Positions 34,411 through 43,190 of a stretch of 64,000 nt of DNA are shown one piece after another. The stretch comes from Actinoplanes missouriensis 431. Its GTDB lineage: Bacteria; Actinomycetota; Actinomycetes; Mycobacteriales; Micromonosporaceae. The notes under the pieces are model-generated. The model saw nothing but the letters and a program-made list of their open reading frames with translations. It did not search any database and had not been told where the DNA came from. The position numbers and the translations under genes are program-made. The stretch is taken from positions 7,626,001 through 7,690,000 of the forward strand of contig NC_017093.1 of assembly GCF_000284295.1 (NCBI RefSeq). Direction: 5' to 3'. Each line of letters opens with the position of its first letter. The first letter of the stretch is position 1.

Positions 34411-35395
34411 GCGATACCTCGCTGTATCTGAGCAGATCGGCGATGGCCGCGACCGAGGCGCGGCGATGCAGGTCCGCCGCGTGGGCGATGCCCGCGGCGA
34501 GATCGGAACCGGAGGCCGCGCCGTGGCAGACCACGACGGTGCCACCCACCCCCAGGAGCACGGCGGCCCGCGGGGGCATCTCCTGGGAGATCAACGGTGG
34601 CCCGGCCAGCGCGTAACCGGTCTCCAAGCCTTTGAGCAGGATGTTTCCGGTGAAACCGTCGGTCACCACGACGTCCGCGGCCGCACCGAGGACGACGTCG
34701 CCGCCCTCGACCAGCCCGGCGTAGCTCGCACCGGCGGGCAGGGGCCGGGCGGCCAGCAGCGGAGGGAGGGCACGGCGCAGGCGATCGCCCTTGCCGGGCT
34801 CGGTGCCGATGGTGAGCAGGCCGACGCGGGGGTTTTTCACGTCGAGAACCGCTGATGCGTACGCGGCGCCGAGGCCCGCGTGCACCAGCAGGGTCTCCTC
34901 GTCCGGGTCGACGGACGAGCCGACGTCGAGGAGGACGATCCGGCCGGCAGCCGTGGGCAGCACCGCGGCGAGGGCCGGTCGGCGCACACCGGGCCAGCGG
35001 CCCAGTTCCCGGGCCGCGGAGAGAACCGTGGCGCCGGTGTCACCGGCCGAGACCAGAGCGTCGGCGCGCCCCTGGGCGACCGCGCGGGCCGCGCCCCGGG
35101 CGGTGCCGGACGTGGTGATTGTGGTGCTGATGCGCTGCCGATCCGCGGGATCGAGGGCAGCGAGGATCGCGTCGGCGGCTTCAGCCGGGCCGACGAGGGT
35201 CAGGTGCAGGGCGGGATCGGCCTGAGCGGCACGCAGAGCGCCGTCAACCACGACGGCGGGAGCTTGGTCCCCGCCGAGGAGGTCGACGGCGATCCGCGCG
35301 GTGCCCGGCTCCCCGACAGTCCGCTGTCCGGGAGCCGTTGCACCGATGGTTCGCCATCGCTCCGGTGCGACCCGCCCGATGATCGGGCGTGTCAC
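34403..35395 (-). CDS. plsX: Acyl-ACP:phosphate acyltransferase PlsX
   Basis: 330 residues. PlsX blocks are RIAVDLLGGDQAPAVVVDGA (position ~34), ALVSAGDTGATVLSA, LLTIGTEPGKGD and DVVVTDGFTGNILLKGLE. It makes acyl-phosphate from acyl-ACP for phospholipid synthesis. The GTG at 35395 gives a ~33-residue extension before the conserved core and has no clear ribosome site, so the true start may be internal. It lies nine bases after rpmF in the conserved yceD-rpmF-plsX-rnc order; plsC is encoded elsewhere in this window (52162). Confidence 0.95.
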   Translation of the reverse strand: MTRPIIGRVAPERWRTIGATAPGQRTVGEPGTARIAVDLLGGDQAPAVVVDGALRAAQADPALHLTLVGPAEAADAILAALDPADRQRISTTITTSGTARGAARAVAQGRADALVSAGDTGATVLSAARELGRWPGVRRPALAAVLPTAAGRIVLLDVGSSVDPDEETLLVHAGLGAAYASAVLDVKNPRVGLLTIGTEPGKGDRLRRALPPLLAARPLPAGASYAGLVEGGDVVLGAAADVVVTDGFTGNILLKGLETGYALAGPPLISQEMPPRAAVLLGVGGTVVVCHGAASGSDLAAGIAHAADLHRRASVAAIADLLRYSEVSHD

Positions 35396-35404
35396 GCGAC
35401 GACG

Positions 35405-35578
35405 TCAGACCTCGAGGACCTGACGGCCGTTGTAGGTGCCGCAGACCGAGCAGGCGGTGTGCGGAAGCTTCGGCGACTTGCACTGGGGGCACGCCGCGGT
35501 GACGACCGCGGTGGCCTTCCAGTTGGCCCGGCGCGAGCGGGTGTTGCTGCGCGACATCTTGCGCTTGGGGACGGCCAC
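35405..35578 (-). CDS. rpmF: 50S ribosomal protein L32
   Basis: 57 residues from GTG 35578: AVPKRKMSRSNTRSRRANWK is the standard L32 opening. Two Cys pairs (CPQCKSP and CSVCGTY) form the zinc ribbon, so this is the zinc-binding form. It ends GRQVLEV. It is 4 bp after yceD and 9 bp before plsX. The ACTCCTTAG on the plus strand just upstream supplies an AGGAGT ribosome site. Confidence 0.97.
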   Translation of the reverse strand: MAVPKRKMSRSNTRSRRANWKATAVVTAACPQCKSPKLPHTACSVCGTYNGRQVLEV

Positions 35579-35582
35579 GGTA

Positions 35583-36185
35583 CTACTCCTTAGAATATTG
35601 CTCTTGCTGCGGCGCAGCCGCCTCAGGCGACTCAGCTGTCAGGTTGCGCAAAGCGGCCCAGCGGGGATCGACGTCCTCGTGGCTGTGATCGGCCGGAAGG
35701 TCGTCGAAGTGCACCCCGCACTCGGGGCACAACCCTGGGCAGTCCGGCCGGCAGAGCGGGTTGGTCGGCAGGGTCAGCACGATCGCGTCCCTAATCGCCG
35801 GCTCCAAGTCGAGCAGGTCGCCCTGCATCCGCCCCACCTCGTCGTCGTCGGTGGTCTCCTCGGTGGTGCTGTCCTCGTAGGCGAACAGCTCCGCGATGGA
35901 GACCTCGAACGACGTGCCGATCTCGTTGAGGCACCGCCCGCACTCGCCCGAGAGCGAGCCACGAACGGCGCCGCTGATGTAGACCCCCTCGGAGACCGAC
36001 GTCATGCTCAGATCGAGCTCGAGGTCGGAACCCTCGGGGACCGAGATCAGCTCCAGACCGAGGTCCGCCGGCGCCGGCACCACCCGACTCAGGGCACGCG
36101 TCGCACCAGGCTGCCGGGGAAGTTTCGTCGTGTCGACGACAAGCGGCTGCCTGGGATCCAGGTGACTCTGCGGTGACTTGGGCAT
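35583..36185 (-). CDS. YceD family (DUF177) protein
   Basis: 200 residues, ATG with GAGGAA upstream. DUF177/YceD features: GSLSGECGRCLNEIGTSFEV, an acidic middle (EDSTTEETTDDDEVG) and the Cys cluster LCRPDCPGLCPECGVHFDDL. The family is linked to 23S rRNA accumulation and is almost always encoded directly before rpmF, as here. Four cysteines in C-x3-C-x2-C-x2-C spacing suggest metal binding. The tail after ~185 is Ala/Gln-rich and not conserved. Confidence 0.94.
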   Translation of the reverse strand: MPKSPQSHLDPRQPLVVDTTKLPRQPGATRALSRVVPAPADLGLELISVPEGSDLELDLSMTSVSEGVYISGAVRGSLSGECGRCLNEIGTSFEVSIAELFAYEDSTTEETTDDDEVGRMQGDLLDLEPAIRDAIVLTLPTNPLCRPDCPGLCPECGVHFDDLPADHSHEDVDPRWAALRNLTAESPEAAAPQQEQYSKE

Positions 36186-36261
36186 CGTGATTCCTCAGCC
36201 ATAGGTAGGCCGACCGAAAACATTACCTGAGCTTGGTTGACGTCGTCGAATCGGGCTCCGC

Positions 36262-36759
36262 TTAGAAGGGGAGAGGCCGCTCACTGTCCTCGCCCTGGAA
36301 AGTGCCGATCTCGCGGAGCGCGTGCATCTTGTCACGGCCCCGCTCTATCGAGGCGAGTGCCCTGGTCAGGAACTGTTCGAAGTTGGCGAGGGCGGTGTCG
36401 ACGTAGTCGTCCACCTCCTCGCGGAGCCGCTGCGCCTCGGTGCGCGCCTCGGCGATGATCCGCGCGCCCTCGTGCTCGGCCGAGACGGTGATCTCGTTGA
36501 CCGAGACCAGCCGGGCGTGCTCGGCCTCACCCTCGCTGACGATCCGGTCGGCCTCGCGGCGGCCGGCCTCGATGATCCGGTCGCGCTCCTCCAGCACCGC
36601 CGCCGCCTTGCGCAGCTCGGAGGGGAGCTCGGACCGGAGGATCTCGAGCCGGTCGATCATTTCGACACGGTCGAACATGAAATTCGTACGAGACATGGGT
36701 ACGGAGCGCGCGTCCTGCACGAAATCGATGATCTCGTCGATCCGATCGAGTGGATCCAC
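36262..36759 (-). CDS. sepIVA: DivIVA-like septum protein SepIVA
   Basis: 165 residues, GTG start. Mostly helical with a long coiled coil: AAVLEERDRIIEAGRREADR and ARIIAEARTEAQRLREEVDD are heptad-rich. The opening DPLDRIDEIIDFVQDARSVP and the position directly upstream of yceD-rpmF match mycobacterial SepIVA (Rv2927c), a DivIVA-domain protein for septation and polar growth. Function is transferred from that homologue. The family is also annotated as cell division initiation protein. Confidence 0.85.
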   Translation of the reverse strand: MDPLDRIDEIIDFVQDARSVPMSRTNFMFDRVEMIDRLEILRSELPSELRKAAAVLEERDRIIEAGRREADRIVSEGEAEHARLVSVNEITVSAEHEGARIIAEARTEAQRLREEVDDYVDTALANFEQFLTRALASIERGRDKMHALREIGTFQGEDSERPLPF

Positions 36760-36841
36760 CAGTTCCTCACCTCTCCGTTTGCAGCATCGCCCGAACGTTA
36801 CTGCGTCTCCGGCGTACCGGAATTCGGCGCGCCGGAGCCGA

Positions 36842-37321
36842 TCAGTTCTGCTTCAGCCGGCTGATCAGACGCTCGAGCACCGGGTCGGGCAGGTACGCCG
36901 ACGCGTCGCCGCCCCACTTGACCACGTCTTTGACGAGGCTCGACGAGAGGAACGAATAGAGCGGATTGGTCGGCATGAACAGCGTTTCCACACCGGACAA
37001 CCCGATGTTCATCTGCGCCATCTGCAACTCGTAGTCGAAGTCGCTGACCGCGCGCAGTCCCTTGACCACCACGGCCGCGCCCTGGTCCCGGCAGAAGTCC
37101 ACCAGCAGTCCGTGGAACGCGGCGACGCGGACGTTGCCGTACTGGGCGGTGGACTCGCCCAGCATCTCGAGCCGTTCCTCGATGGTGAAGAGTCCCACCT
37201 TCGACTGATTGATAAGCACGCCGATGATGACCTCGTCGAAGAGCCTGCTGGCCCTTCCGATGATGTCGAGATGTCCGTTGGTGACAGGATCGAAGGAGCC
37301 TGGACACACCGCTCGTCTCAT
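36842..37321 (-). CDS. coaD: Phosphopantetheine adenylyltransferase
   Basis: 159 residues from ATG 37321, which overlaps the rsmD stop (ATGA). Nucleotidyltransferase motif CPGSFDPVTNGHLDII at the N-terminus, VKGLRAVSDFDYELQMAQMN in the middle, and YSFLSSSLVKDV (the SSS-V-K/R motif) near the C-terminus. It adds AMP to 4'-phosphopantetheine in CoA synthesis. The rsmD-coaD pair is conserved in actinobacteria and many other bacteria. Confidence 0.97.
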   Translation of the reverse strand: MRRAVCPGSFDPVTNGHLDIIGRASRLFDEVIIGVLINQSKVGLFTIEERLEMLGESTAQYGNVRVAAFHGLLVDFCRDQGAAVVVKGLRAVSDFDYELQMAQMNIGLSGVETLFMPTNPLYSFLSSSLVKDVVKWGGDASAYLPDPVLERLISRLKQN

Positions 37322-37881
37322 GATCGGCGACCGTACCAAAGAGTGGTCTCGCCGTAACGCCGGGTGCGCTCTCCGACAAGACCGTCCACCCAGCTCAACG
37401 GGCCACTGCGACGGGATCTTTCGAAAACCACGACGGCGTCCGGCGCGAGCCAGTCCTGGGACACCAGAAGCTCCTGCACAGTGTCCACCTCGTCGGCGTC
37501 CAACGCGTACGGCGGATCGGCGAAGATCACGTCGTAGGGGCCGCCGTCCGGGGGTCCGGCGAGGACCTGCAGCACCTTTCCGGTCACCACGCGCGCGGCC
37601 GGTCCGACACGGAGAGCCACCACGTTGTCACGGATCACCCGTGCGGCTTTGGCATCCGATTCCACCATCAGGGAGTGTGCGGCACCCCGGGAGAGCGCCT
37701 CGAGGGCGACCGCGCCGGACCCGGCATAGAGGTCGGCGAACCGCGCATCGGAAATGTCCGTCATGGTGTCGAGTGAGCTGAACAGCGCCTCTCGCACACG
37801 GTCCGAAGTGGGCCTCGTGTTCGCGCCGGCGGGGGCGGAGAGCCGGCGACCGCCGTGCAGGCCCGCGATAATCCTGGTCAT
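37318..37881 (-). CDS. rsmD: 16S rRNA (guanine966-N2)-methyltransferase RsmD
   Basis: 187 residues from ATG 37881, giving TRIIAGLHGGRRLSAPAG, the standard RsmD N-terminus; a longer in-frame start is poorly supported. Motif I is FADLYAGSGAVALEALSRGA and the catalytic motif is VIFADPPYALD. It methylates G966 of 16S rRNA. The stop overlaps the coaD start. Confidence 0.95.
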   Translation of the reverse strand: MTRIIAGLHGGRRLSAPAGANTRPTSDRVREALFSSLDTMTDISDARFADLYAGSGAVALEALSRGAAHSLMVESDAKAARVIRDNVVALRVGPAARVVTGKVLQVLAGPPDGGPYDVIFADPPYALDADEVDTVQELLVSQDWLAPDAVVVFERSRRSGPLSWVDGLVGERTRRYGETTLWYGRRS

Positions 37882-38193
37882 CACCGCTGACGCTACTTCA
37901 CCAGCAAAGTCAAGCCACCAGCCAGTGAAGATTTCCCTCGTCACGGGCACTACGCGCGACGGCACCGTTCCGTTCGGTGCATGGAAGATCTCGGATTGAT
38001 ATCAAGAGGCTTGGAGGCCCCTGCGCGGTTTCTTTGATCTCGTGAAGTGACTATGGTCGGGCGACGTTGCGGGTCCGTTCTATCGTTCCCGCCGATGACG
38101 CGGGGAGGCGTTGTCGCAGGTGTCGCTACGTCCACAAGCGACAGATGCGGGCCCCTCGTGCGCACCTTCCTGACCCCTTACACAGGAGATGGC
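37882..38193. other. Intergenic region before LPXTG gene pair
   Basis: 312 bp between the divergent rsmD and the first LPXTG gene, with no credible gene. It holds a 10-bp palindrome TTGATATCAA (37996-38005) and an inverted repeat TGTCGCT-n9-AGCGACA (38121-38143), 51 bp before the GTG start. These are possible regulatory sites; no promoter could be fixed. Confidence 0.5.
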
Positions 38194-39207
38194 GTGAACC
38201 TGCCCCAGTCCCCGCTCCGCCGCTTCGGCTCGCTGGCCGCCGGCACCGTCCTCGGCCTCGCCGGCGTCGCGGTCGTCGCATCGCCCGCTTTCGCCCACCA
38301 CAGCGAGGTCACGGGCGAGTACTGCAAGACCGCCAGCGGTGACCTGAACGTCACCTGGAACCTCGACGCCGTCGGCCAGCACGTGGGCGAGCCCCGCCCG
38401 TACCGGCTGGTCACGTGGAAGCCGAGCCCGGCCGGCACGGTCACGAACATCGCCGCCACCGAGGACGAGAACAAGTTCCCGTACACGGCGGGCACGGTCG
38501 TCACCGGCAAGCAGACGATCACCGGCGCCGAGCCGGGAACCGTCCCCACGGTCGAGTACAAGGCCAAGTTCGACAACGGTCACGGCGACATCGACGTGCG
38601 GACCGCCAAGGCCGTGGACAAGGGCGCCTGTGCCCCCACCGAGCAGCCGCCCGCCGAGGAGGAGCCGCCGCCCGCCGAAGGGGAGCAGCCGCCCGCCTCA
38701 CAGTCGCCGTCGGCCTCGCCGAGCGCCTCCCAGTCGCCGTCGGCCTCGCCGAGCGCCTCCGAGGAGCCGGAGATCCCCACTGAGGACATCCCGGTCGACG
38801 CGGACATCAAGGAGATCTTCGAGGTCACCTGCGACACCATGACGATCGGCCTCGACAACCCGGCCGACAGCCTGCCGATCAACCTGCACTACAAGACGAG
38901 CAAGGGCGAGGAGCGCGACCTCACCATCAACCCGGGTGAGGCCAAGAGCGAGAAGTTCAGCGCCTCCGAGGGCTTCACGGTCGACCTGACCATCTCGATC
39001 AGCGCCGAGGGCGAGACCTTCAGCGAGACCGTCACCGTCCCGTGGGAGAAGCCGGCCGGCGAGGACTGCGACGGCGGCACCGGCGGCGGCCTGCCCGTCA
39101 CCGGTGCGGCTGCCGGCGGCATCGCCGGTGGCGCCGCGGCCCTGCTGGCCGTGGGTGCGGTCCTCTTCATGCTGGCCCGTCGCCGCAAGGTGAAGTTCAC
39201 CGCCTGA
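38194..39207 (+). CDS. LPXTG-anchored surface protein 1
   Basis: 337 residues from GTG 38194, with AGGAG at 38184-38188. Signal peptide to about residue 34 (VVASPAFA). The first domain (~35-150) has one Cys near each end. A low-complexity Pro/Glu/Ser linker includes SQSPSASPSA twice. A second beta-rich domain (~205-290) begins VTCDTMTIGLDNPADSL. The sorting signal is LPVTG, a hydrophobic span and RRRKVKFTA, so sortase attachment to the wall is expected; no sortase gene is in the window. The second domain resembles modules of the next protein. The ligand is unknown. Confidence 0.88.
   Translation: MNLPQSPLRRFGSLAAGTVLGLAGVAVVASPAFAHHSEVTGEYCKTASGDLNVTWNLDAVGQHVGEPRPYRLVTWKPSPAGTVTNIAATEDENKFPYTAGTVVTGKQTITGAEPGTVPTVEYKAKFDNGHGDIDVRTAKAVDKGACAPTEQPPAEEEPPPAEGEQPPASQSPSASPSASQSPSASPSASEEPEIPTEDIPVDADIKEIFEVTCDTMTIGLDNPADSLPINLHYKTSKGEERDLTINPGEAKSEKFSASEGFTVDLTISISAEGETFSETVTVPWEKPAGEDCDGGTGGGLPVTGAAAGGIAGGAAALLAVGAVLFMLARRRKVKFTA
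38701..38760. repeat. 30-bp perfect tandem repeat inside LPXTG gene 1
   Basis: Two identical 30-bp units (38701-38730, 38731-38760), each encoding ten residues SQSPSASPSA-type, lie in the wall-spanning linker. In-frame copy change would alter spacer length. Confidence 0.95.
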
Positions 39208-39252
39208 TTTGAGCAGTAAGTACCACCGCACACTTGCGCGGCATCAACCGGG

Positions 39253-39284
39253 GGGCGCGTCGACATCACTTCGTCGGCGCGCCC
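39253..39284 (+). terminator. Hairpin between the two LPXTG genes
   Basis: Twelve-bp stem with one G-T pair (GGGCGCGTCGAC and GTCGGCGCGCCC), loop ATCACTTC, then CTTCG. It lies 45 bp after the first stop and could terminate or attenuate transcription into the second gene. Confidence 0.65.
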
Positions 39285-39318
39285 TTCGTCACTCCTCTCG
39301 TTCCCCCTGGAGAACAAC

Positions 39319-40629
39319 TTGCGAACCACCCCCCTCCGCCGTGCCGCGCTCGTCGCGGCCGGCGCGCTGCTGGGCCTGACCGGCCTGATCGGCGTCGCCT
39401 CCCCCGCCAGCGCCACGAACCACGGCTCCGAGCCGCTGCCCGGCTGCGTCTCGGCCGACAAGGCACCGCTCAGCGTCTCGGGATGGCAGAAGGGCAAGAC
39501 GGACGCCGTCGTCAAGTACGACGGTCCCGCTCCCCTGTGTCAGGACCTCGTCGTCAACATGCTGACCTACACGGCGACGTCCTCCAGCTTCAAGCTGCCG
39601 CAGTACCTCTTCGACAGCCAGACGCTGCAGATCAAGAAGGACGCCACCTCCGGCACGCTGGAGTTCTCCGGCGCCGAGGTCCCGGGCTGCTTCGCGCAGA
39701 TCGACCTGGTCCGTGGCGAGCGCATCATCAACCCGCTGAAGAGCGACAACGACCTGTACGGCGACCGCAAGCTCAAGTGGTGGAACGGTGGCGAGGGCGA
39801 ATGCTCCGCCAAGCCCGTCGCCGAGCCGATCGCGGACTGCACAGGCGCCGCCTCGGTCAAGCTGATCAACCCGCAGACCACGAAGGAGACCACCTTCGAC
39901 GTCACCGCGGAGGGCGGCTTCACCAAGACTGTCGTCATCGAGCCGAACGACTTCGGCACCGTCGAGATCCCGGCCGACAACGCCAAGAACATCGTGGTGA
40001 AGGCGAACGGCAAGGAGCTCTACAACGGCACCCCGAGCAAGCCCGAGGACTGCCCGAAGCCGCAGCCGACCCCGGCCGTGCTCACCCCGTCCAGCACCTG
40101 TGACGGCCTGACCTTCACGGTCAAGAACCCGGGCGACGGCAAGGACGTGACCGTCACCTTCACACCGAGCCAGGGCAACGGCGACGCCAAGGTCGTCACC
40201 CTGAAGCCGGGCCAGGACACCGAGGTCACCTTCCCCGCCAAGGAGAACCTGGCCGTCACCGTCTCCGGTGACATCACCGCCTCCAACGGCGTCGTGACCT
40301 GGACCAAGCCGGAAGAGTGCGAGACCCCCGTCAAGCCGAGCACCCCGGCTTCCGAGGGCCCGTCCGAGCAGCCTTCCGAGGGCCCGTCCGAGGAGCCGTC
40401 GGCGACCCCGTCCGAGTCGGTCAGCGAGTCCGCCTCGCCGTCCGTGTCGGCCACCACCAGCACCACGCCGGTCGCCACCACCCCGGTGAGCGACAACGAG
40501 GACGGCGGCTCGCTGCCGGTCACCGGTGCCGCTGCCGGTGGCATCGCGGGCGGTGCGGCTCTGCTGCTCGTCGTGGGCGCCGGCCTGTTCTTCATGGCCC
40601 GTCGCCGCAAGCTGAACTTCAAGGCCTGA
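39319..40629 (+). CDS. LPXTG-anchored surface protein 2
   Basis: 436 residues. The start appears to be TTG at 39319, with GGAG at 39309-39312, giving a signal peptide MRTTPLRRAALVAAGALLGL through SPASA (~32). An N-terminal domain of ~130 residues contains several Cys and a Trp pair (LKWWNGGEGEC). Two tandem beta-rich modules follow: ADCTGAASVKLINPQ (~174-245) and STCDGLTFTVKNPGDGK (~258-335). A Ser/Glu/Pro linker precedes LPVTG, a membrane span and RRRKLNFKA. Its sorting region is nearly identical to that of the upstream protein, so the pair arose by duplication. A strong terminator follows. Confidence 0.88.
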   Translation: MRTTPLRRAALVAAGALLGLTGLIGVASPASATNHGSEPLPGCVSADKAPLSVSGWQKGKTDAVVKYDGPAPLCQDLVVNMLTYTATSSSFKLPQYLFDSQTLQIKKDATSGTLEFSGAEVPGCFAQIDLVRGERIINPLKSDNDLYGDRKLKWWNGGEGECSAKPVAEPIADCTGAASVKLINPQTTKETTFDVTAEGGFTKTVVIEPNDFGTVEIPADNAKNIVVKANGKELYNGTPSKPEDCPKPQPTPAVLTPSSTCDGLTFTVKNPGDGKDVTVTFTPSQGNGDAKVVTLKPGQDTEVTFPAKENLAVTVSGDITASNGVVTWTKPEECETPVKPSTPASEGPSEQPSEGPSEEPSATPSESVSESASPSVSATTSTTPVATTPVSDNEDGGSLPVTGAAAGGIAGGAALLLVVGAGLFFMARRRKLNFKA

Positions 40630-40651
40630 CGTAACAAACCGTAAGAACGAG

Positions 40652-40681
40652 AAGGGCGCGCCGATCACGGCGCGCCCTTTT
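40652..40681. terminator. Strong bidirectional terminator
   Basis: Twelve-bp perfect stem AAGGGCGCGCCG with loop ATCA, followed by TTTT on the plus strand and preceded by A residues. It separates the convergent LPXTG gene 2 and DUF952 gene. Confidence 0.9.
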
Positions 40682-40683
40682 CG

Positions 40684-41016
40684 CTATCCCAGGGGCGGGA
40701 ACGATCCGTCCTCGCGAGGCGGGTACGGACTGACGGTCATCACCGCCGAGACCGGCAGCGGACCGTAGATGTGCGGGAACTGCCGCCCGTCCGGTGACGG
40801 CGGGACACCGTCCTCCCAGACCACCGGCACGTCCACCAGAGCGGGGTCGATCTCCAGCACCAGGAGATCGGTACGGCCCCGGAACCTCGCCGTCGCCGGG
40901 ACGTGCACCCAGTCGGGCGGTGAGCAGTGGATGAAACCCTCGGTGGCGAGCGTGTCGCCCTCGTAGGAAGCGGCTGACGGATCCCACGCGTCACGCGGGC
41001 AGATGTGCAGGATCAT
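40684..41016 (-). CDS. DUF952 family protein
   Basis: 110 residues. DUF952 blocks are ILHICPRDAWDPS, YEGDTLATEGFIHCSPPDWV (the FIHCS motif), LLVLEIDPALVDVPVVWED and FPHIYGPLPVSAVM. The fold is related to ADP-ribosyltransferase/glutathione transferase-like small domains, and activity is not established. ATG overlaps the recG stop (ATGA), making it the last gene of a FakA-like - recG - DUF952 coupled set. Confidence 0.92.
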   Translation of the reverse strand: MILHICPRDAWDPSAASYEGDTLATEGFIHCSPPDWVHVPATARFRGRTDLLVLEIDPALVDVPVVWEDGVPPSPDGRQFPHIYGPLPVSAVMTVSPYPPREDGSFPPLG

Positions 41017-43190
41017 CCCTTCTCCAAGTACTCGGCGCGTTCTTCGTCGACCAGCGCGGCCACCGAGGCGGCCAGCGCCGGATAGCGGGAGAGGTCGGGA
41101 TCGTCGCCGATCAGCTCCGACGCCTCCGCCCGGGCCTCCTTGATCAGTTTCTCGTCGCGCAGCAGCGAGAGCAGCCGCAGGTGCGAGTGCTTGCCGGACT
41201 GGGACGCGCCCAGCACGTCACCCTCTCGGCGCTGCTCCAGGTCGATCTCGGAGAGTTTGAAGCCGTCCGTCGTGGAGGCCACCGCGTCCAGCCGCTCCCG
41301 GGCCGCCGATCCCTCGGCTGCCTCGGTGTGCAGCAGGCAGATGCCGGGCGCCGAGCCACGGCCGACCCGGCCGCGCAGCTGGTGCAGCTGGGACACCCCG
41401 AACCGGTCGGCGTCCAGGATCAGCATGACCGTCGAGTTCGGCACGTCCACCCCCACCTCGATCACCGTGGTCGCCACCAGCACGTCCAGGTCACCGGCGG
41501 CGAACGTACGCATGACCCTGTCCTTGTCCTCGGCCGGCATCTTGCCGTGCAGCATGCCGATCCGCAGGCCCTTCAGGTACTCGTGCTCGAGCAGCGGCAG
41601 CACCTCGGTGACCGCCAGCGGGGGCCGGCGGGCACCCTCGTCACCCTCTTTCGGAGGCGACTCGTCGTCCTCCCCGATCCGCGGGCACACCACGTAGGCC
41701 TGATGCCCGGCCCGTACCTCCTCCTTGATCCGCACCCAGGCACGGTCCAGATAGGCCGGTTTGTCCAGGGCGGGAACCACGTGCGACGCGATCGGCGACC
41801 GGCCCCGCGGCAGCTGCGACAGCACCGACGTCTCCAGGTCGCCGTAGACGGTCATCGCCACCGTGCGCGGAATCGGCGTGGCGGTCATCACCAGCACGTG
41901 CGGGGGCCGGGCCGCCTTGGCGCGCAACGCGTCCCGCTGCTCCACACCGAACCGGTGCTGCTCGTCGACGACCACCAGCCCGAGATCCTTGAAGTCGACC
42001 CCCTCGTACAGAAGGGCGTGTGTGCCGACCACGATGCCGGCGGTCCCGTCCGCGACCTTGGCCAGCGCCGCACGCCGGGCCGCCGCGCCCAGCGAGCCGG
42101 TCACCAGGGTCAGCTGGGTTCCCTCCGGGTCGCCGTCCAGCTCACCGGCTCGGCCGAGCGCGCCGAGCTGCGCGCTGATCCCGCGGAAGTGCTGCGTCGC
42201 GAGCACCTCCGTCGGCGCCAGCAGAGCCGCCTGCCCACCGGCGTCCACGACCTGCAGCATCGCCCGTACCGAAACGAGGGTTTTGCCGGAACCGACCTCG
42301 CCCTGCAGCAGCCGGTGCATCGGATGCGGCCGGGCCAGGTCCGCGGCGATCTCCTCACCGACCTGACGCTGCCCCTCGGTCAGCTCGTAGGGCAGCGCGG
42401 CGTCGAACTTCGCGAGCAACCCGGCCTCCGCGCGGGGCCGGGCGGTGCCGGGCGCCAGGGCCGCACGCGCCCGGCGTTGCACGAGCGTCAGCTGTACGGC
42501 CAGCGCCTCGTCCCACTTCAGCCGGTGTTTCGCCCGGTACAGCGCCTCCTCCGAGCTCGGCCGGTGAATCTCGCGCAGCGCCGTCCCGATGCCGACCAGG
42601 CCGCGCTTGCCCCGCACGTCGCCGGGCAGCGGATCGGTCGGCGGCGCAAACGTGTCCAGCAGCGTCCGCACACACTTCGCGATCGTCCACGTCGGCACCG
42701 CCTGCGCCGCCGGATAGACCGGGATCAGCGCGCCGGCGAACTCCTCGATCTCGGCCGCCGCGTCGTCCTGCGTGGCGTCGGCCTTGAGCAGCTGATAGGC
42801 GGGCCCGTTCAGCTGACGCTTGCCGCGGAAGTCGGTGACCTTGCCGGCGAACAGGCCCCAGACACCCTTGCGCAGCTCCCGCTCACGCCACGCCTGGTTG
42901 AAGAAGGTGCAGGTCAGCGTCGCGCCCGAGCCGTCGCCGATGGTCACCTCGAGCATGTTGCCCTTGCGCGCCCGGAACGGTTTCAGACTGATCCCCTGCA
43001 CCTGGGCCAGCACCGTGACCTGCTCGTCCACCTCCAGCCGGCGCAGGTCGGTGTGCTCGCCGCGCTCGTCGTAACGCCGCGGGAAGTGGTAGATCAGGTC
43101 CCCCGCGGTGTGCAGGTCCAGGTGGTCGGCGAGAGCCTTCGCGGTCTTCGCGCCGAGCACCTTGGTGAGCGGGGTGTCGGTCGTGGTCAT
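41013..43190 (-). CDS. recG: ATP-dependent DNA helicase RecG
   Basis: 725 residues from ATG 43190, which overlaps the preceding stop (ATGA). N-terminal wedge/OB domain includes AGDLIYHFPRRYDERGEHTD. Helicase motifs: Walker A LLQGEVGSGKTLVSVRAML, Walker B-type VVVDEQHRFGVEQRDALR, MTATPIPRTVAMTVYGDLE, and motif VI-like HQLRGRVGRGSAPGICLL. It remodels stalled forks and Holliday junctions. Length is normal for the family. Confidence 0.97.
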   Translation of the reverse strand: MTTTDTPLTKVLGAKTAKALADHLDLHTAGDLIYHFPRRYDERGEHTDLRRLEVDEQVTVLAQVQGISLKPFRARKGNMLEVTIGDGSGATLTCTFFNQAWRERELRKGVWGLFAGKVTDFRGKRQLNGPAYQLLKADATQDDAAAEIEEFAGALIPVYPAAQAVPTWTIAKCVRTLLDTFAPPTDPLPGDVRGKRGLVGIGTALREIHRPSSEEALYRAKHRLKWDEALAVQLTLVQRRARAALAPGTARPRAEAGLLAKFDAALPYELTEGQRQVGEEIAADLARPHPMHRLLQGEVGSGKTLVSVRAMLQVVDAGGQAALLAPTEVLATQHFRGISAQLGALGRAGELDGDPEGTQLTLVTGSLGAAARRAALAKVADGTAGIVVGTHALLYEGVDFKDLGLVVVDEQHRFGVEQRDALRAKAARPPHVLVMTATPIPRTVAMTVYGDLETSVLSQLPRGRSPIASHVVPALDKPAYLDRAWVRIKEEVRAGHQAYVVCPRIGEDDESPPKEGDEGARRPPLAVTEVLPLLEHEYLKGLRIGMLHGKMPAEDKDRVMRTFAAGDLDVLVATTVIEVGVDVPNSTVMLILDADRFGVSQLHQLRGRVGRGSAPGICLLHTEAAEGSAARERLDAVASTTDGFKLSEIDLEQRREGDVLGASQSGKHSHLRLLSLLRDEKLIKEARAEASELIGDDPDLSRYPALAASVAALVDEERAEYLEKG

